DNA from: CALMEC01 sp963765105
GTDB taxonomy: Bacteria; Actinomycetota; Thermoleophilia; Miltoncostaeales; Miltoncostaeaceae
NCBI GenBank assembly: GCA_963765105.1
Contig: CAVXUW010000004.1
Coordinates: 930,001 to 994,000, forward strand
Direction of reading: 5' to 3'
Length of the DNA: 64,000 nt
Positions 32,715-40,526 of this stretch are shown here, piece after piece (within the stretch, counting starts at the first letter, position 1; each line of letters starts with the position of its first letter). Below the pieces are notes generated by a model. The model ran no database searches, was not told the DNA's origin, and saw only the letters and a list, made by a program, of their open reading frames with translations. The position numbers were made by a program, and so were the translations under genes.

Positions 32715-33215
32715 TCAGTGCGGAAGGGCGGCGCTCACCGCGCCAGCGGATGCTTTCGCCGTCGAGGAAGGAGACCCTGCCGCGGGTACGCCCAGCAGGT
32801 ACTCCTCGGCGCGTTTGATCACGTCGCGCTCACCGGGGTACGACACCATCGCCGCCGCATCCCGCAAGAGGACGTAGCGCACGCCATCGACCTCGTCATT
32901 GAAGTGCGCCGGGGATCCCGACTGATATTCGACGAGGAAGAATTCGACCCGCTTGGCGATCCTTGCCCGCAGACGCCGGGAGTAGAACCAGTACGAGATC
33001 TCCCCGAGTTCGGCCAGGAGCTTGGTGCGAAGCCCGGTCTCCTCCCAGACCTCTCTGATGGCAGTCTGGGCAGCCGACTCGCCCTGCTCAAGGTGCCCTT
33101 TCGGGAGCGCAATGACGGTACGGTCTTGAACCTCGATGAGCGCCACCATGGTCTGGCGCCCGATGGGAACAAGGACGACACCCCCGGCAGAATGTTCATG
33201 GATAACACGTGCCAC
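32715..33215 (-). CDS. NUDIX hydrolase
   Basis: A 166-residue Mg-dependent hydrolase of nucleoside diphosphates linked to another group. The NUDIX box is complete: 'GHLEQGESAAQTAI' followed by 'REVWEETGL'. 'HSAGGVVLVPIGRQTMVALI' is the usual first strand pair. The C-terminal 25 residues are Ala/Ser-rich and probably disordered. GTG 33215 follows a leaderless-type -10 (TAGGCT). Substrate unknown; diadenosine polyphosphates are common for this subgroup. Confidence 0.92.
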   Translation of the reverse strand: MARVIHEHSAGGVVLVPIGRQTMVALIEVQDRTVIALPKGHLEQGESAAQTAIREVWEETGLRTKLLAELGEISYWFYSRRLRARIAKRVEFFLVEYQSGSPAHFNDEVDGVRYVLLRDAAAMVSYPGERDVIKRAEEYLLGVPAAGSPSSTAKASAGAVSAALPH

Positions 33216-33221
33216 GGGCGG

Positions 33222-33227
33222 AGCCTA
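33222..33227 (-). promoter_or_regulatory. Leaderless-type -10 element TAGGCT
   Basis: On the minus strand TAGGCT is followed by six bases and then GTG 33215 of the NUDIX gene. Confidence 0.5.
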
Positions 33228-33251
33228 CCCGGCCCCGCCCCATGGCGAGTG

Positions 33252-33893
33252 CTAGCGCTGTTTCGGGCTGAACAGGCGCTTCAGGATGCCGACTATGCCT
33301 TTCCCGGCTTCCTTGATCTCCGTCATGTCCGGCAGTTCCTGGCGCAGCTTGGCAAGGTCCTCTTTGAGCTCTCCGGCCTTTTCCTGCACGGTGTCCATGG
33401 CCTTGTCCATCGCATCTCCGGCTTTCTCGCCGGTGCTGTGCTCCGATCCTCCGCTACCGCCGCCGCCGCCAACCCACTTGTCAAGCGCCTCCCAGCCGGT
33501 CTTCCCCGATGGAGCGGGGCTACCGGCGTCGGTGCCTCCCGGCGCCGCTGCACCGGACGCTGCGGCACTCGTGGCTGCGCCGCCACTGCCGATCCACTTG
33601 TCAAGCCCTTCCCAGCCGGTCTTCCCGGACGGCGGGGCCGGCGCCTCGGACGCCGCTGAGGCAGCAGCAGACGACGACGCGCCTCCGCCCCCCCCGACCC
33701 ACTTGTCAAGCGCCTCCCAGCCGGTCTTTCCGGATGGGGCGGCCGTTTCCGCTGCGGGCGACGCCGCTGCGGGCGCATCCGCAGGGGGTGCTCCCCCGGG
33801 CTTTACCCATTTGTCGAGGTCTTCCCAACCCGTCGGCGGCGCACCGCCGGCGATGGGGGAAAGGAAACGCGTACGGCGCTGTGGCACGGTCAT
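33252..33893 (-). CDS. Repeat protein with four TGWExLDKW motifs, function unknown
   Basis: A 213-residue protein. The decamer T-G-W-E-[DAG]-L-D-K-W-[VI] occurs at residues 21-30, 57-66, 92-101 and 132-141, three times preceded by Pro-Ser-Gly-Lys, separated by Ala/Gly/Ser/Pro linkers of 25-30 residues. A charged helical segment follows ('DAMDKAMDTVQEKAGELKED' region, 158-190) and a basic amphipathic end 'GIVGILKRLFSPKQR'. No signal peptide or membrane helix. I recognise no family. ATG 33893 has GAGAGG upstream; ATG 33947 would add 18 residues. The layout suggests a flexible multivalent peptide-display or scaffold protein, an inference only. Confidence 0.75.
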   Translation of the reverse strand: MTVPQRRTRFLSPIAGGAPPTGWEDLDKWVKPGGAPPADAPAAASPAAETAAPSGKTGWEALDKWVGGGGGASSSAAASAASEAPAPPSGKTGWEGLDKWIGSGGAATSAAASGAAAPGGTDAGSPAPSGKTGWEALDKWVGGGGGSGGSEHSTGEKAGDAMDKAMDTVQEKAGELKEDLAKLRQELPDMTEIKEAGKGIVGILKRLFSPKQR

Positions 33894-33981
33894 CGATACC
33901 TCTCGTGGTTGCTCGGCTGTGTCGCGGGGTTCCACCGGAGTTTTCATGGCTTCGCGAAGCTACGCCTGGCTCAGAGCTAGG

Positions 33982-34845
33982 TCAAGGATTCTGCTGAAGC
34001 AGGCGGTAACTCTCGTTGCGCGTCGCAGCAATCGTTCCGGGCAAGGCGCACCCGGCCTCACCGAGGTGGCGGCAGTCGCGAAAGCGGCATTTCCCCTGCA
34101 ATAGACGGATCTCCGGAAAGGCATCGGCCAGATCCTCGGGATCGAGCGGCGGAAGAAAGAGCGTTCGAACCCCCGCAGTGTCGACGACCGCGCCCCCGGT
34201 GCTCATCGGGATCAAGCGCGGGTCGGACGTGGTGTGGCGCCCGGTGCCGACTTTGGCGCTCACGTCCCCCACCTCCCGTTGAACTCCAGTGAGATGGCGC
34301 GTGAGGGTCGATTTGCCCACACCGGATTGACCGACGAGAGCGGCCACGCGACCCGCGATGAGCTCGCGGACCTCCTCACCGAATGACGGGGCCTTCGCCG
34401 AGCCGACGGCAACCGGGTAGCCCAGGTCGCGATAGAGCGCGCCCAGGTCGTTGGCCACGGCGGACGACTCCACCCGATCCGCCTTTGTCAACACGATCGC
34501 CGCCCCAAGGCCACCGACGTGCGCGGCCACGAGGTAGCGATCGATGAGATGCGGGCGCGGTTCGGGCGTGGTGAGCGAATCGAGAACCACGATGAGGTCG
34601 GCGTTGGCGACGACAACCCGACGTGGGCCGTCGGGCCCAGCGGCGCGCTCCAGCACCGTACGACGTGGAAGGATGGCCGTGATGACGACATCGTCGTCCG
34701 TTCGGCGCACCTCGACCTCGTCACCCACCACCAACGGACGCCCCGGCATCCCCGGGATGGTTTTGGCCTCTCGCGTCTCCCCGTCGATGGCCAGTGTGGC
34801 CGTGGGCCCGGCCACGCGCAAAACCACCGGGCCCGCGGGTGTCAC
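33982..34845 (-). CDS. rsgA: Small ribosomal subunit biogenesis GTPase RsgA
   Basis: A 287-residue circularly permuted GTPase that helps mature the 30S subunit. The order is OB-fold, then 'IVLTKADRVE' (G4), 'GQSGVGKSTLTRHL' (G1), 'VVDTAGVRTL' (G3) and the zinc knuckle 'CRFRDCRHLGEAGCAL'. GTG 34845 is used; upstream in-frame sequence overlaps the preceding hydrolase gene and lacks a better start. It is ten bases downstream of that gene on the same strand. Confidence 0.95.
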   Translation of the reverse strand: MTPAGPVVLRVAGPTATLAIDGETREAKTIPGMPGRPLVVGDEVEVRRTDDDVVITAILPRRTVLERAAGPDGPRRVVVANADLIVVLDSLTTPEPRPHLIDRYLVAAHVGGLGAAIVLTKADRVESSAVANDLGALYRDLGYPVAVGSAKAPSFGEEVRELIAGRVAALVGQSGVGKSTLTRHLTGVQREVGDVSAKVGTGRHTTSDPRLIPMSTGGAVVDTAGVRTLFLPPLDPEDLADAFPEIRLLQGKCRFRDCRHLGEAGCALPGTIAATRNESYRLLQQNP

Positions 34846-34855
34846 GAGTGACGCT

Positions 34856-35560
34856 TTATGGCAGCTTCGTTCCCGGGATGAGGTCGGGGACCTCAATGTT
34901 GGCCGGGACGAGGGCACGCAAACTCTCGGGGGTGCCGACGAGTACCGGGAAGGTGCCGAAATGACCGGACAGGACCTGCTTCACACCGAGCAAACGGATG
35001 GCGTGTGCGGCCTGCCGCGGCCCCATAGTGAAATGATCACCAATCGGCAGCACCGCGACGTCGGGCTTGTAGATCTCACCGATCAGGGCCATGTCGCCGA
35101 ACACGTCGGTGTCGCCAGCCTGGTAGACGACCAGCCCGTCGGGGAACTCGATGATGAACCCGGCGCAGTCGCCACCTTCGACGATGCGCTCACCGAGCAA
35201 GAGCCCCCCGGAGTGGACGGCGTGAACCATCGTCACCTTGCACCCGGCAACTTCGACGGTGCCGCCCTTGTTCATCTGGATGACGTTCTGGCAGCCCTCC
35301 GACTCGAGCCACGCGCCGATCTCGAAGATGGCAACCGCGTGAGCACCAGTTTGTTTGATCGTGTCGACCGCATCGCCGACATGGTCGAAGTGCGCGTGGG
35401 TGATGAGGACCGCGTCCAAAGGCCACGGGTTGTGCAGCTCTTCGGGCGCGGACGGGTTTCCCTTCAACCAGGGGTCGACCATTATCCGGCGTCCTTCCGA
35501 GGTCTCCCACAGCCAGGTGCCGTGTCCGATCCAAGTGACGCTATTGCCCTTCAGGTCCAT
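34856..35560 (-). CDS. UPF0173 metal-dependent hydrolase (metallo-beta-lactamase fold)
   Basis: A 234-residue protein. 'LKGNSVTWIGHGTWLW', 'DAVLITHAHFDHVGDAVDTI' with the H-x-H-x-D-H metal motif, 'VVYQAGDTDVFGDM' and 'HFTMGPRQAAHAIRLLG' identify the UPF0173 family. Substrate unknown. ATG 35560 has GGAGGAA upstream. The rsgA gene follows. Confidence 0.93.
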   Translation of the reverse strand: MDLKGNSVTWIGHGTWLWETSEGRRIMVDPWLKGNPSAPEELHNPWPLDAVLITHAHFDHVGDAVDTIKQTGAHAVAIFEIGAWLESEGCQNVIQMNKGGTVEVAGCKVTMVHAVHSGGLLLGERIVEGGDCAGFIIEFPDGLVVYQAGDTDVFGDMALIGEIYKPDVAVLPIGDHFTMGPRQAAHAIRLLGVKQVLSGHFGTFPVLVGTPESLRALVPANIEVPDLIPGTKLP

Positions 35561-35604
35561 GCGTTCCTCCCGACGACTGATGCAGCCGATCTGCGACTGT
35601 GATC

Positions 35605-36165
35605 CTACCCACGTACCTCTGATGCCGTAAACAAAGCGATAAGTGGTGCTCCGGAGAGTTCGGCCTCAACCGCCTCTCTCCCTCCCTCTTCACGGTCGAT
35701 AACGACCAGTGCCGCGCGAACGTCCCCGCCGGCCTGACGGGCCTTTTCGACCGCGCCGATCACGGAACCGCCGCTGGTGAGGGTGTCATCGACGACCACG
35801 ACGGGAGTTCCCTCTTCGATGAACGGCCCCTCGATCCAGTTCTGCAGGCCATGTTTCTTCGCCTCTTTCCGAACGAAGAAGCCGGTCCACCGCACGCCGT
35901 CGGCCCAGGCCGCAGCCGAGATGGCGCACACGAGGGGGTCGGCGGCGATGGATGGCCCGCCGACGGCACTCGGCGTAAACGGTGTGAGGGCCGCGTAGCC
36001 CAACTTGCCGGCGATGTGGGCGCCTTCGGGGTCGAGCAGCACCTGCCGCACGTCGAAGTAGTACGACGAGCGTTTGCCGGAGGCGAGGACGATCGATTCG
36101 CGAATGAGGGCGCGCTCACGCAGCAGCGTGAGGAGGCGTTGTCGGTCGGCGTCCGGGTCACTCAC
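35605..36165 (-). CDS. pyrE: Orotate phosphoribosyltransferase
   Basis: A 186-residue type I phosphoribosyltransferase of pyrimidine synthesis. 'IRESIVLASGKRSSYYFDVR', 'FFVRKEAKKHG' and the PRPP loop 'VVVVDDTLTSGGSVI' are intact. It converts orotate and PRPP to OMP. GTG 36165 has TAGCAT seven bases upstream on the minus strand, which suggests a nearly leaderless mRNA. Other pyr genes are not adjacent. Confidence 0.95.
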   Translation of the reverse strand: MSDPDADRQRLLTLLRERALIRESIVLASGKRSSYYFDVRQVLLDPEGAHIAGKLGYAALTPFTPSAVGGPSIAADPLVCAISAAAWADGVRWTGFFVRKEAKKHGLQNWIEGPFIEEGTPVVVVDDTLTSGGSVIGAVEKARQAGGDVRAALVVIDREEGGREAVEAELSGAPLIALFTASEVRG

Positions 36166-36195
36166 CGGCGCGATGCTACCGATCAGACGTGGCCG

Positions 36196-36387
36196 TTAGA
36201 CCGCTTGGTGCCCGCAGCCGTTGCACCGTTCGCACACCACGGGTAGGTACTCGTGCGAGTAGCCGCCGTCAATGGGTTCCAGGTAGCTTCCGGCACCGAA
36301 GCAGATCAGGCAGAGATCTCGGGCCTGCACAGCGATGTATCGCGGAGCGGTGGTTGGGTGAACTTGCGGATCGTTGGGGAGCGCCAT
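36196..36387 (-). CDS. Small zinc-finger-like protein
   Basis: A 63-residue protein with 'DLCLICFGAGSYLEP' and 'VVCERCNGCGHQAV'. The two Cys-x-x-Cys pairs, the second resembling the DnaJ CxxCxG unit, suggest one zinc site. ATG 36387 has a strong Shine-Dalgarno AGGAGGG at normal spacing, which supports real translation. Function unknown. It is divergent from the NifU-like gene. Confidence 0.75.
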   Translation of the reverse strand: MALPNDPQVHPTTAPRYIAVQARDLCLICFGAGSYLEPIDGGYSHEYLPVVCERCNGCGHQAV

Positions 36388-36502
36388 GCCGATCCCTCCT
36401 CCTACTGGGGGCCCCGTTACGGGCCTTGTGTCATAGATATCGGCAGTCCCTATCCAAATCTTTATGCTCTTTGTTGCTAAATCCCTTCCTCGAGAGGCCG
36501 CC

Positions 36503-36772
36503 GTGGTCGACGTCACCCCCCAGCCCACACCCAATCCCAACGCGCTGAAGTTCCAGCTCGACCGACCCGCCACCAGCGCGCGTAGCGAAACTTTTCGCGA
36601 GGGTTCATCGCCCGACGACTCGCCTTTGGGCGCGAAGATCTTCGCCCTCGGCGGCGTGACCAACGTCTTCCTCACCGCGGATTTCGTAAGCGTCACCGTG
36701 GACGACGTGGGCAGTTGGGAGCGCCAGGCCCCACAGATCATCTCGACGATCCAGGAGCATTTCGGCGAATGA
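36503..36772 (+). CDS. Nfu/NifU N-terminal domain protein
   Basis: An 89-residue stand-alone Nfu_N domain: 'TPQPTPNPNALKFQLDRPA', 'SPLGAKIFALGGVTNVFLTA' and 'DFVSVTV'. In full-length Nfu proteins this domain accompanies the Fe-S scaffold domain with CxxC, which is missing here, so it may modulate Fe-S transfer. GTG 36503 has GAGAGG upstream. Its stop overlaps the next start (ATGA). Confidence 0.88.
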   Translation: MVDVTPQPTPNPNALKFQLDRPATSARSETFREGSSPDDSPLGAKIFALGGVTNVFLTADFVSVTVDDVGSWERQAPQIISTIQEHFGE

Positions 36773-36996
36773 GCAGCACCACCGGGCTTATCTTCAGCTA
36801 CGCCATCGGCATTATCTTCGCCGTCGGTGGGCTGGTCTTTCTCATCTTCCTTGACGAGCGACGGTTCCTTTTCGGAGTGCCCTATCTCATCCTGGGCGTC
36901 CTGCTGATCGGCGGCGTCCGCGCCAGCCAGCGCCGCAAACGGGCGAAAGCCGACGTGGGCGCCGACGGGGACGAGCCGCCGACGCCCACGCACTGA
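36769..36996 (+). CDS. Small two-helix membrane protein
   Basis: A 75-residue protein with two hydrophobic segments ('IFSYAIGIIFAVGGLVFLIF' and 'GVPYLILGVLLIGGV') and a basic, then acidic, C-terminal tail. No family recognised. It is coupled to the Nfu-domain gene through ATGA and ends two bases from the convergent mscL stop. Confidence 0.65.
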   Translation: MSSTTGLIFSYAIGIIFAVGGLVFLIFLDERRFLFGVPYLILGVLLIGGVRASQRRKRAKADVGADGDEPPTPTH

Positions 36997-36997
36997 C

Positions 36998-37408
36998 CTA
37001 CTTCTTGAGGACGACTCCGTCGGCGCCGGCGGAGACGACTTCCCAGCCGTCGGCCGAACGCGCGTTGAGTGCAGCCTCGTCGTACTTCTCGACTGCGTAC
37101 GTGGGCGGCGCCTCGTCCTTCTTCTTCATGTACTTCATCGCGGTCTTCACGATCATGAAGAGGATGAAGCCGGTAATGAGAAAGGAAATCACCTTGTTGA
37201 TGAAGTTGCCATAGAGAAACTCGGAGTCATTGATCGTGAAGCTCAGCTTCGAGAAGTCTGGCTCCCCGCCGATCGCGCCGATGATCGGCGTGATGATGTT
37301 CTCCGTAAATGCCGTGATGACGTCGGCAAACTTGAGGGCGAGGATCAGGCCGACGGCAATCTCCAAAAGATTGCCCTGCATAATCCATTCTTTGAAGTCT
37401 TTCAACAT
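36998..37408 (-). CDS. mscL: Large-conductance mechanosensitive channel
   Basis: A 136-residue channel subunit. 'FKEWIMQGNLLEIAVGLILA' is the N-terminal helix and first membrane helix start, 'NIITPIIGAIGG' the loop after it, and 'FLITGFILFMIVKTAMKYMK' the second helix. The channel opens under membrane tension to release solutes on osmotic downshock. The C-terminal 35 residues are more divergent than in the E. coli protein. ATG 37408 with GAGG upstream. Confidence 0.92.
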   Translation of the reverse strand: MLKDFKEWIMQGNLLEIAVGLILALKFADVITAFTENIITPIIGAIGGEPDFSKLSFTINDSEFLYGNFINKVISFLITGFILFMIVKTAMKYMKKKDEAPPTYAVEKYDEAALNARSADGWEVVSAGADGVVLKK

Positions 37409-37508
37409 GCTGCGGGAACCTCCGCTTTCGGTGTTCGTAACCGGATACGAGCGGGAGCATGGCACGCTGGTCTACGGCACGATGGTATGAGCCGAGCGCG
37501 CGGCGGGG

Positions 37509-38195
37509 CTATCCCACCGCCCGGAGTGCGTCCAGGTCGTGCGCGCATTCCTTGCGAAAACACGCGCAGACCAGGCCGACCGCCTCGGCGGGGGTATCGA
37601 CAACCGAGACCAGATCCAGGTCTTCATGATCGACGAACCGACCGACCATCTCCCGGTTGATCCAGCTCATCACCGGCGCCCAGAAGTCGCGACCCACGAG
37701 CACCACCGGGAAATGCACCACTTTGCCGGTCTGAATCAACGTGAGCGACTCAAACAGCTCATCCATCGTGCCGAAGCCTCCGGGATAGACCACGAAGCCC
37801 TCGGAGGCCTTCACGAGCATTACCTTGCGGGCATAGAAATGCCTGAAGTCGAGGCTCACGTCCACGTACGGGTTGGCGGATTGCTCGTGGGGCAGCTCGA
37901 TGTTGAACCCCACCGAATGTCCGCCGGCCTCGTGGGCGCCACGGTTGGCGGCCTCCATGATTCCGGGCCCGCCGCCCGTGATGACGGCAAAACCCTCGTT
38001 TGCCAGCAGGGCGCCGCATTCCCGTGCCCCGTCGTAGGCCGGGTCACCTTCACGCACGCGAGCCGAGCCGAACACCGTGACCCCGGGCGCGGGAAGCGCC
38101 CCCACTGCCTCGAAGCCGCGGCGAAACTCGTCGCTGATGAACGCGACACTTTCCTCAATGTGGTCTTTCGATGCGAGAAGGTCACGGTCTTTCAT
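37509..38195 (-). CDS. LOG family protein (TIGR00730 Rossmann fold)
   Basis: A 228-residue protein of the LOG/lysine-decarboxylase-like family. 'VFGSARVREGDPAYDGA', 'VITGGGPGIMEAANRGA' and the signature 'PGGFGTMDELFE' are intact. Members hydrolyse nucleoside monophosphates to a free base and ribose 5-phosphate. Its start lies within the last codons of the histidine kinase gene, a 14-bp overlap, so it belongs to that operon. Confidence 0.93.
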   Translation of the reverse strand: MKDRDLLASKDHIEESVAFISDEFRRGFEAVGALPAPGVTVFGSARVREGDPAYDGARECGALLANEGFAVITGGGPGIMEAANRGAHEAGGHSVGFNIELPHEQSANPYVDVSLDFRHFYARKVMLVKASEGFVVYPGGFGTMDELFESLTLIQTGKVVHFPVVLVGRDFWAPVMSWINREMVGRFVDHEDLDLVSVVDTPAEAVGLVCACFRKECAHDLDALRAVG

Positions 38196-39537
38196 CGTCG
38201 CTCCTTGGTTCGTTCGCGGCGCGGGCCACGCTCAGCGCCGGAAGGCGCACGGTAAAAGTACTGCCAACCCCCACCGAGCTCTCGACGGTCACAGTGCCCT
38301 CCAAGCGGTCGATCAGGGCTTTCACGATGGCGAGTCCCAGGCCCGTCCCGCCCTGGGTGCTGTCACGAAACCGTGAACGACTCACCCGATAGAGCCGGTC
38401 GAAGATGTGGGGGATGTGCTCGGCCGGGATGCCGACGCCCGTGTCGCGTACCGTCAGGGTTGCCTCATCGTCCGTAGTCTCGATACCGACGGTCACGCGC
38501 CCACCGCGTTTGGTGGCGTTGATGGCGTTGGCGACCAGGTTCGAGATCACGACCTCGAGGTGAGCGGGGTCGGTCACAAACGGGGCAGATTTTGCCGGGC
38601 CCGCGAGCTGTACGCCAACACGCTTTGCCGCAGGCCCCAGGCGTGTCAGCGTTGCGTTGGCAATGTTCGCCAAATCATGCTGGCCAAGCCGACGTGGCGG
38701 CTCCAGGTCGAGCGTCGTGAGTTGTCGTAGGTCGGTGACGAGCTCGCGCAGTCGCGTTGCCTCGTGCCGGATAAAGTCGGCGGCGTCGGCCTGGTCCTCC
38801 GGCGTTCGCGCGGTGCCGTCAGTAAGGGCCGTGGCGAATCCGTCGATGGCGGTCACCGGCGTGCGCAGCTCATGAGCGATATCCGCAAGGAATCGGCGTT
38901 GCCGGGCATCTACCTCACCGAGGCGTTCGGTCATCCGGTTGAACGCACGGGCGGCGCGACCCAACTCGTCGTCGCTTTCCTCAGCCTGGACGGTGAGATC
39001 ACCGGCGCCAACCGCCTCCGCCGACGCGGCAAGATTGCCGGCCTGGTGACGAAGTCGCCGCCCAACCGCAGTCGCCAGGAACCAGATCAGCGCCGCCGTC
39101 ACCGCGACGCCACCGAAGACCAGGATCGCGAACAACCAACGCGACAAACGTGCCGGCGTCGAGGGACGCTCAAGCGTGACGGTCACTTCCCCCGACTGCG
39201 CCGTCGCCTTCGCATCGATGTCGCTCCGTGCGATCGGCTGGAAGTAGAGGCCGCCGCCGGTACCGGGCCAGGTCACCACCACACGCGTATCCGGAAGGAA
39301 GCGCGCGGCATCCGAGGCGCGGTTGCCTTTCTGCTCGTCGGGGGTTGCCTCGACCGTCTCGGCGATCTTCGCCGCCTGGTCGCGGAGCGTCGCTTCAACC
39401 GCCGCGCGCACCTGCGCGTTGAGAATTGCCTGGGCAGGGGTCAAGACGCCGAGGGTCACCGCCAGGAGCGCGGCCGCGATGACTGCGGCGATGCGGCCGC
39501 GGTAGCTCGACGGCCACGGCGTCCACCGTGCGCGCAT
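38182..39537 (-). CDS. Sensor histidine kinase
   Basis: A 451-residue membrane kinase. Helices at about 15-36 and 134-156 flank a 97-residue sensor region. A HAMP domain follows (160-212), then the H-box 'FLADIAHELRTPV' with phospho-accepting His222 and the ATPase part with 'NLVANAINATKRGG' (N-box), 'VRDTGVGIP' (G1) and 'GGTGLGLAIVKALI' (G2). It is translationally coupled to the response regulator (TAATG). Stimulus unknown. Confidence 0.95.
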   Translation of the reverse strand: MRARWTPWPSSYRGRIAAVIAAALLAVTLGVLTPAQAILNAQVRAAVEATLRDQAAKIAETVEATPDEQKGNRASDAARFLPDTRVVVTWPGTGGGLYFQPIARSDIDAKATAQSGEVTVTLERPSTPARLSRWLFAILVFGGVAVTAALIWFLATAVGRRLRHQAGNLAASAEAVGAGDLTVQAEESDDELGRAARAFNRMTERLGEVDARQRRFLADIAHELRTPVTAIDGFATALTDGTARTPEDQADAADFIRHEATRLRELVTDLRQLTTLDLEPPRRLGQHDLANIANATLTRLGPAAKRVGVQLAGPAKSAPFVTDPAHLEVVISNLVANAINATKRGGRVTVGIETTDDEATLTVRDTGVGIPAEHIPHIFDRLYRVSRSRFRDSTQGGTGLGLAIVKALIDRLEGTVTVESSVGVGSTFTVRLPALSVARAANEPRSDDERP

Positions 39538-40229
39538 TACGCGGCGGCGGCGTCGGGATCGAGCTTGTAGCCTACCCCACGTACGGCGACGATCCCGCCC
39601 CACCCGTCCATCTTCCGGCGGATGTTGGCAATGTGAACGTCCACGGTTTTGCCGCCGATGGGGTTGGCGTGACCCCAGACCTTCTCCAACAGCCGCTCGC
39701 GTGTGTGAACCGTGCGCGGGTTCGCCGCCAACTCGGCAAGGAGGTCGAACTCCAACCGGGTGAGCTCAATCTCACCCCCGTCGAGCAGGCACCGGCGGCT
39801 GGTGCGCTCGAGCATAACCCGTCCGGCGGCGAGGCTGGTGACGTCGTCATCCGGCAGCGCGACCCGTCGCAGCACCGCACGCACCCGTGCGACCAGCTCC
39901 CGCGGAGCGAATGGTTTGGTGACGTAGTCGTCGGCGCCCAGCTCGAGCCCCGCGACGCGACTGGCCTCGTCGTCCATTGCCGTGACCATGATGATCGGTA
40001 CGTGACCGTTCGATTCACGGATTCGTCGACACACCTCAAGGCCGTCCACCTCGGGAAGCATCAGATCGAGCAGCACCAAGTCGATGCCGCCCTGCCGCAG
40101 CTGTTGCAACGCCACGGCCCCGTCATCGGCCTCCGCGACCGTGTAGCCACTGTCGGTGAGGTACATGCGAATGAGGCGCCGGATGGAGCGTTCGTCATCG
40201 ACGACCAGGATGTGTCCGCGACTTGCCAT
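39537..40229 (-). CDS. OmpR-family response regulator
   Basis: A 230-residue two-domain regulator. The receiver has 'LVVDDERSI', phospho-acceptor Asp55 in 'LVLLDLMLPEVDG', and 'YVTKPFAPREL'. The winged-helix DNA-binding domain ends 'VDVHIANIRRKMDG' and 'VRGVGYKLD'. GATACT lies six bases upstream of ATG 40229 and may serve as -10 for a leaderless mRNA. Partner of the histidine kinase downstream. Confidence 0.96.
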   Translation of the reverse strand: MASRGHILVVDDERSIRRLIRMYLTDSGYTVAEADDGAVALQQLRQGGIDLVLLDLMLPEVDGLEVCRRIRESNGHVPIIMVTAMDDEASRVAGLELGADDYVTKPFAPRELVARVRAVLRRVALPDDDVTSLAAGRVMLERTSRRCLLDGGEIELTRLEFDLLAELAANPRTVHTRERLLEKVWGHANPIGGKTVDVHIANIRRKMDGWGGIVAVRGVGYKLDPDAAAA

Positions 40230-40250
40230 GTCCCCAGTATCGCATCGGAG

Positions 40251-40279
40251 TTGATTCGCGCGCGTGAAGTCCCTACCGT
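40251..40279 (+). promoter_or_regulatory. Promoter of tRNA-Phe
   Basis: TTGATT (40251-40256), exactly 17 bases, and TACCGT (40274-40279) make a sigma-70-type promoter ending 11 bases before the tRNA. Confidence 0.6.
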
Positions 40280-40290
40280 TGCGGGGCTGC

Positions 40291-40363
40291 GGCGGGATAG
40301 CTCAGTTGGTAGAGCACACGACTGAAAATCGTGGTGTCCCCAGTTCGAATCTGGGTCCCGCCA
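40291..40363 (+). tRNA. tRNA-Phe (anticodon GAA)
   Basis: All arms fold: acceptor GGCGGGA with TCCCGCC, D arm GCTC...GAGC, anticodon stem CACGA/TCGTG with loop CTGAAAA (anticodon GAA), T arm CCCAG-TTCGAAT-CTGGG, discriminator A. CCA is not encoded. Confidence 0.97.
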
Positions 40364-40526
40364 TTCATTTGGGGGCGTGCTCGCGCACTGGTGGTTCCGG
40401 TCGGCGCTTCTCGGTGGGGTCGCGAGGGCTGGAACCCTTCGACGCAACGATTTCGGTGAAAGGGCTCAAGTTCTTCCGTCGAGCTGCCGATAGGTCACTG
40501 TCGACTGTCGTTCGTAGGAGTTCGCC

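Noticed and set aside
33949..33960. Palindrome GCTTCGCGAAGC as an operator
   Set aside because: A single 12-base palindrome in GC-rich DNA, overlapping the possible early start of the repeat gene; no second copy or conserved context.
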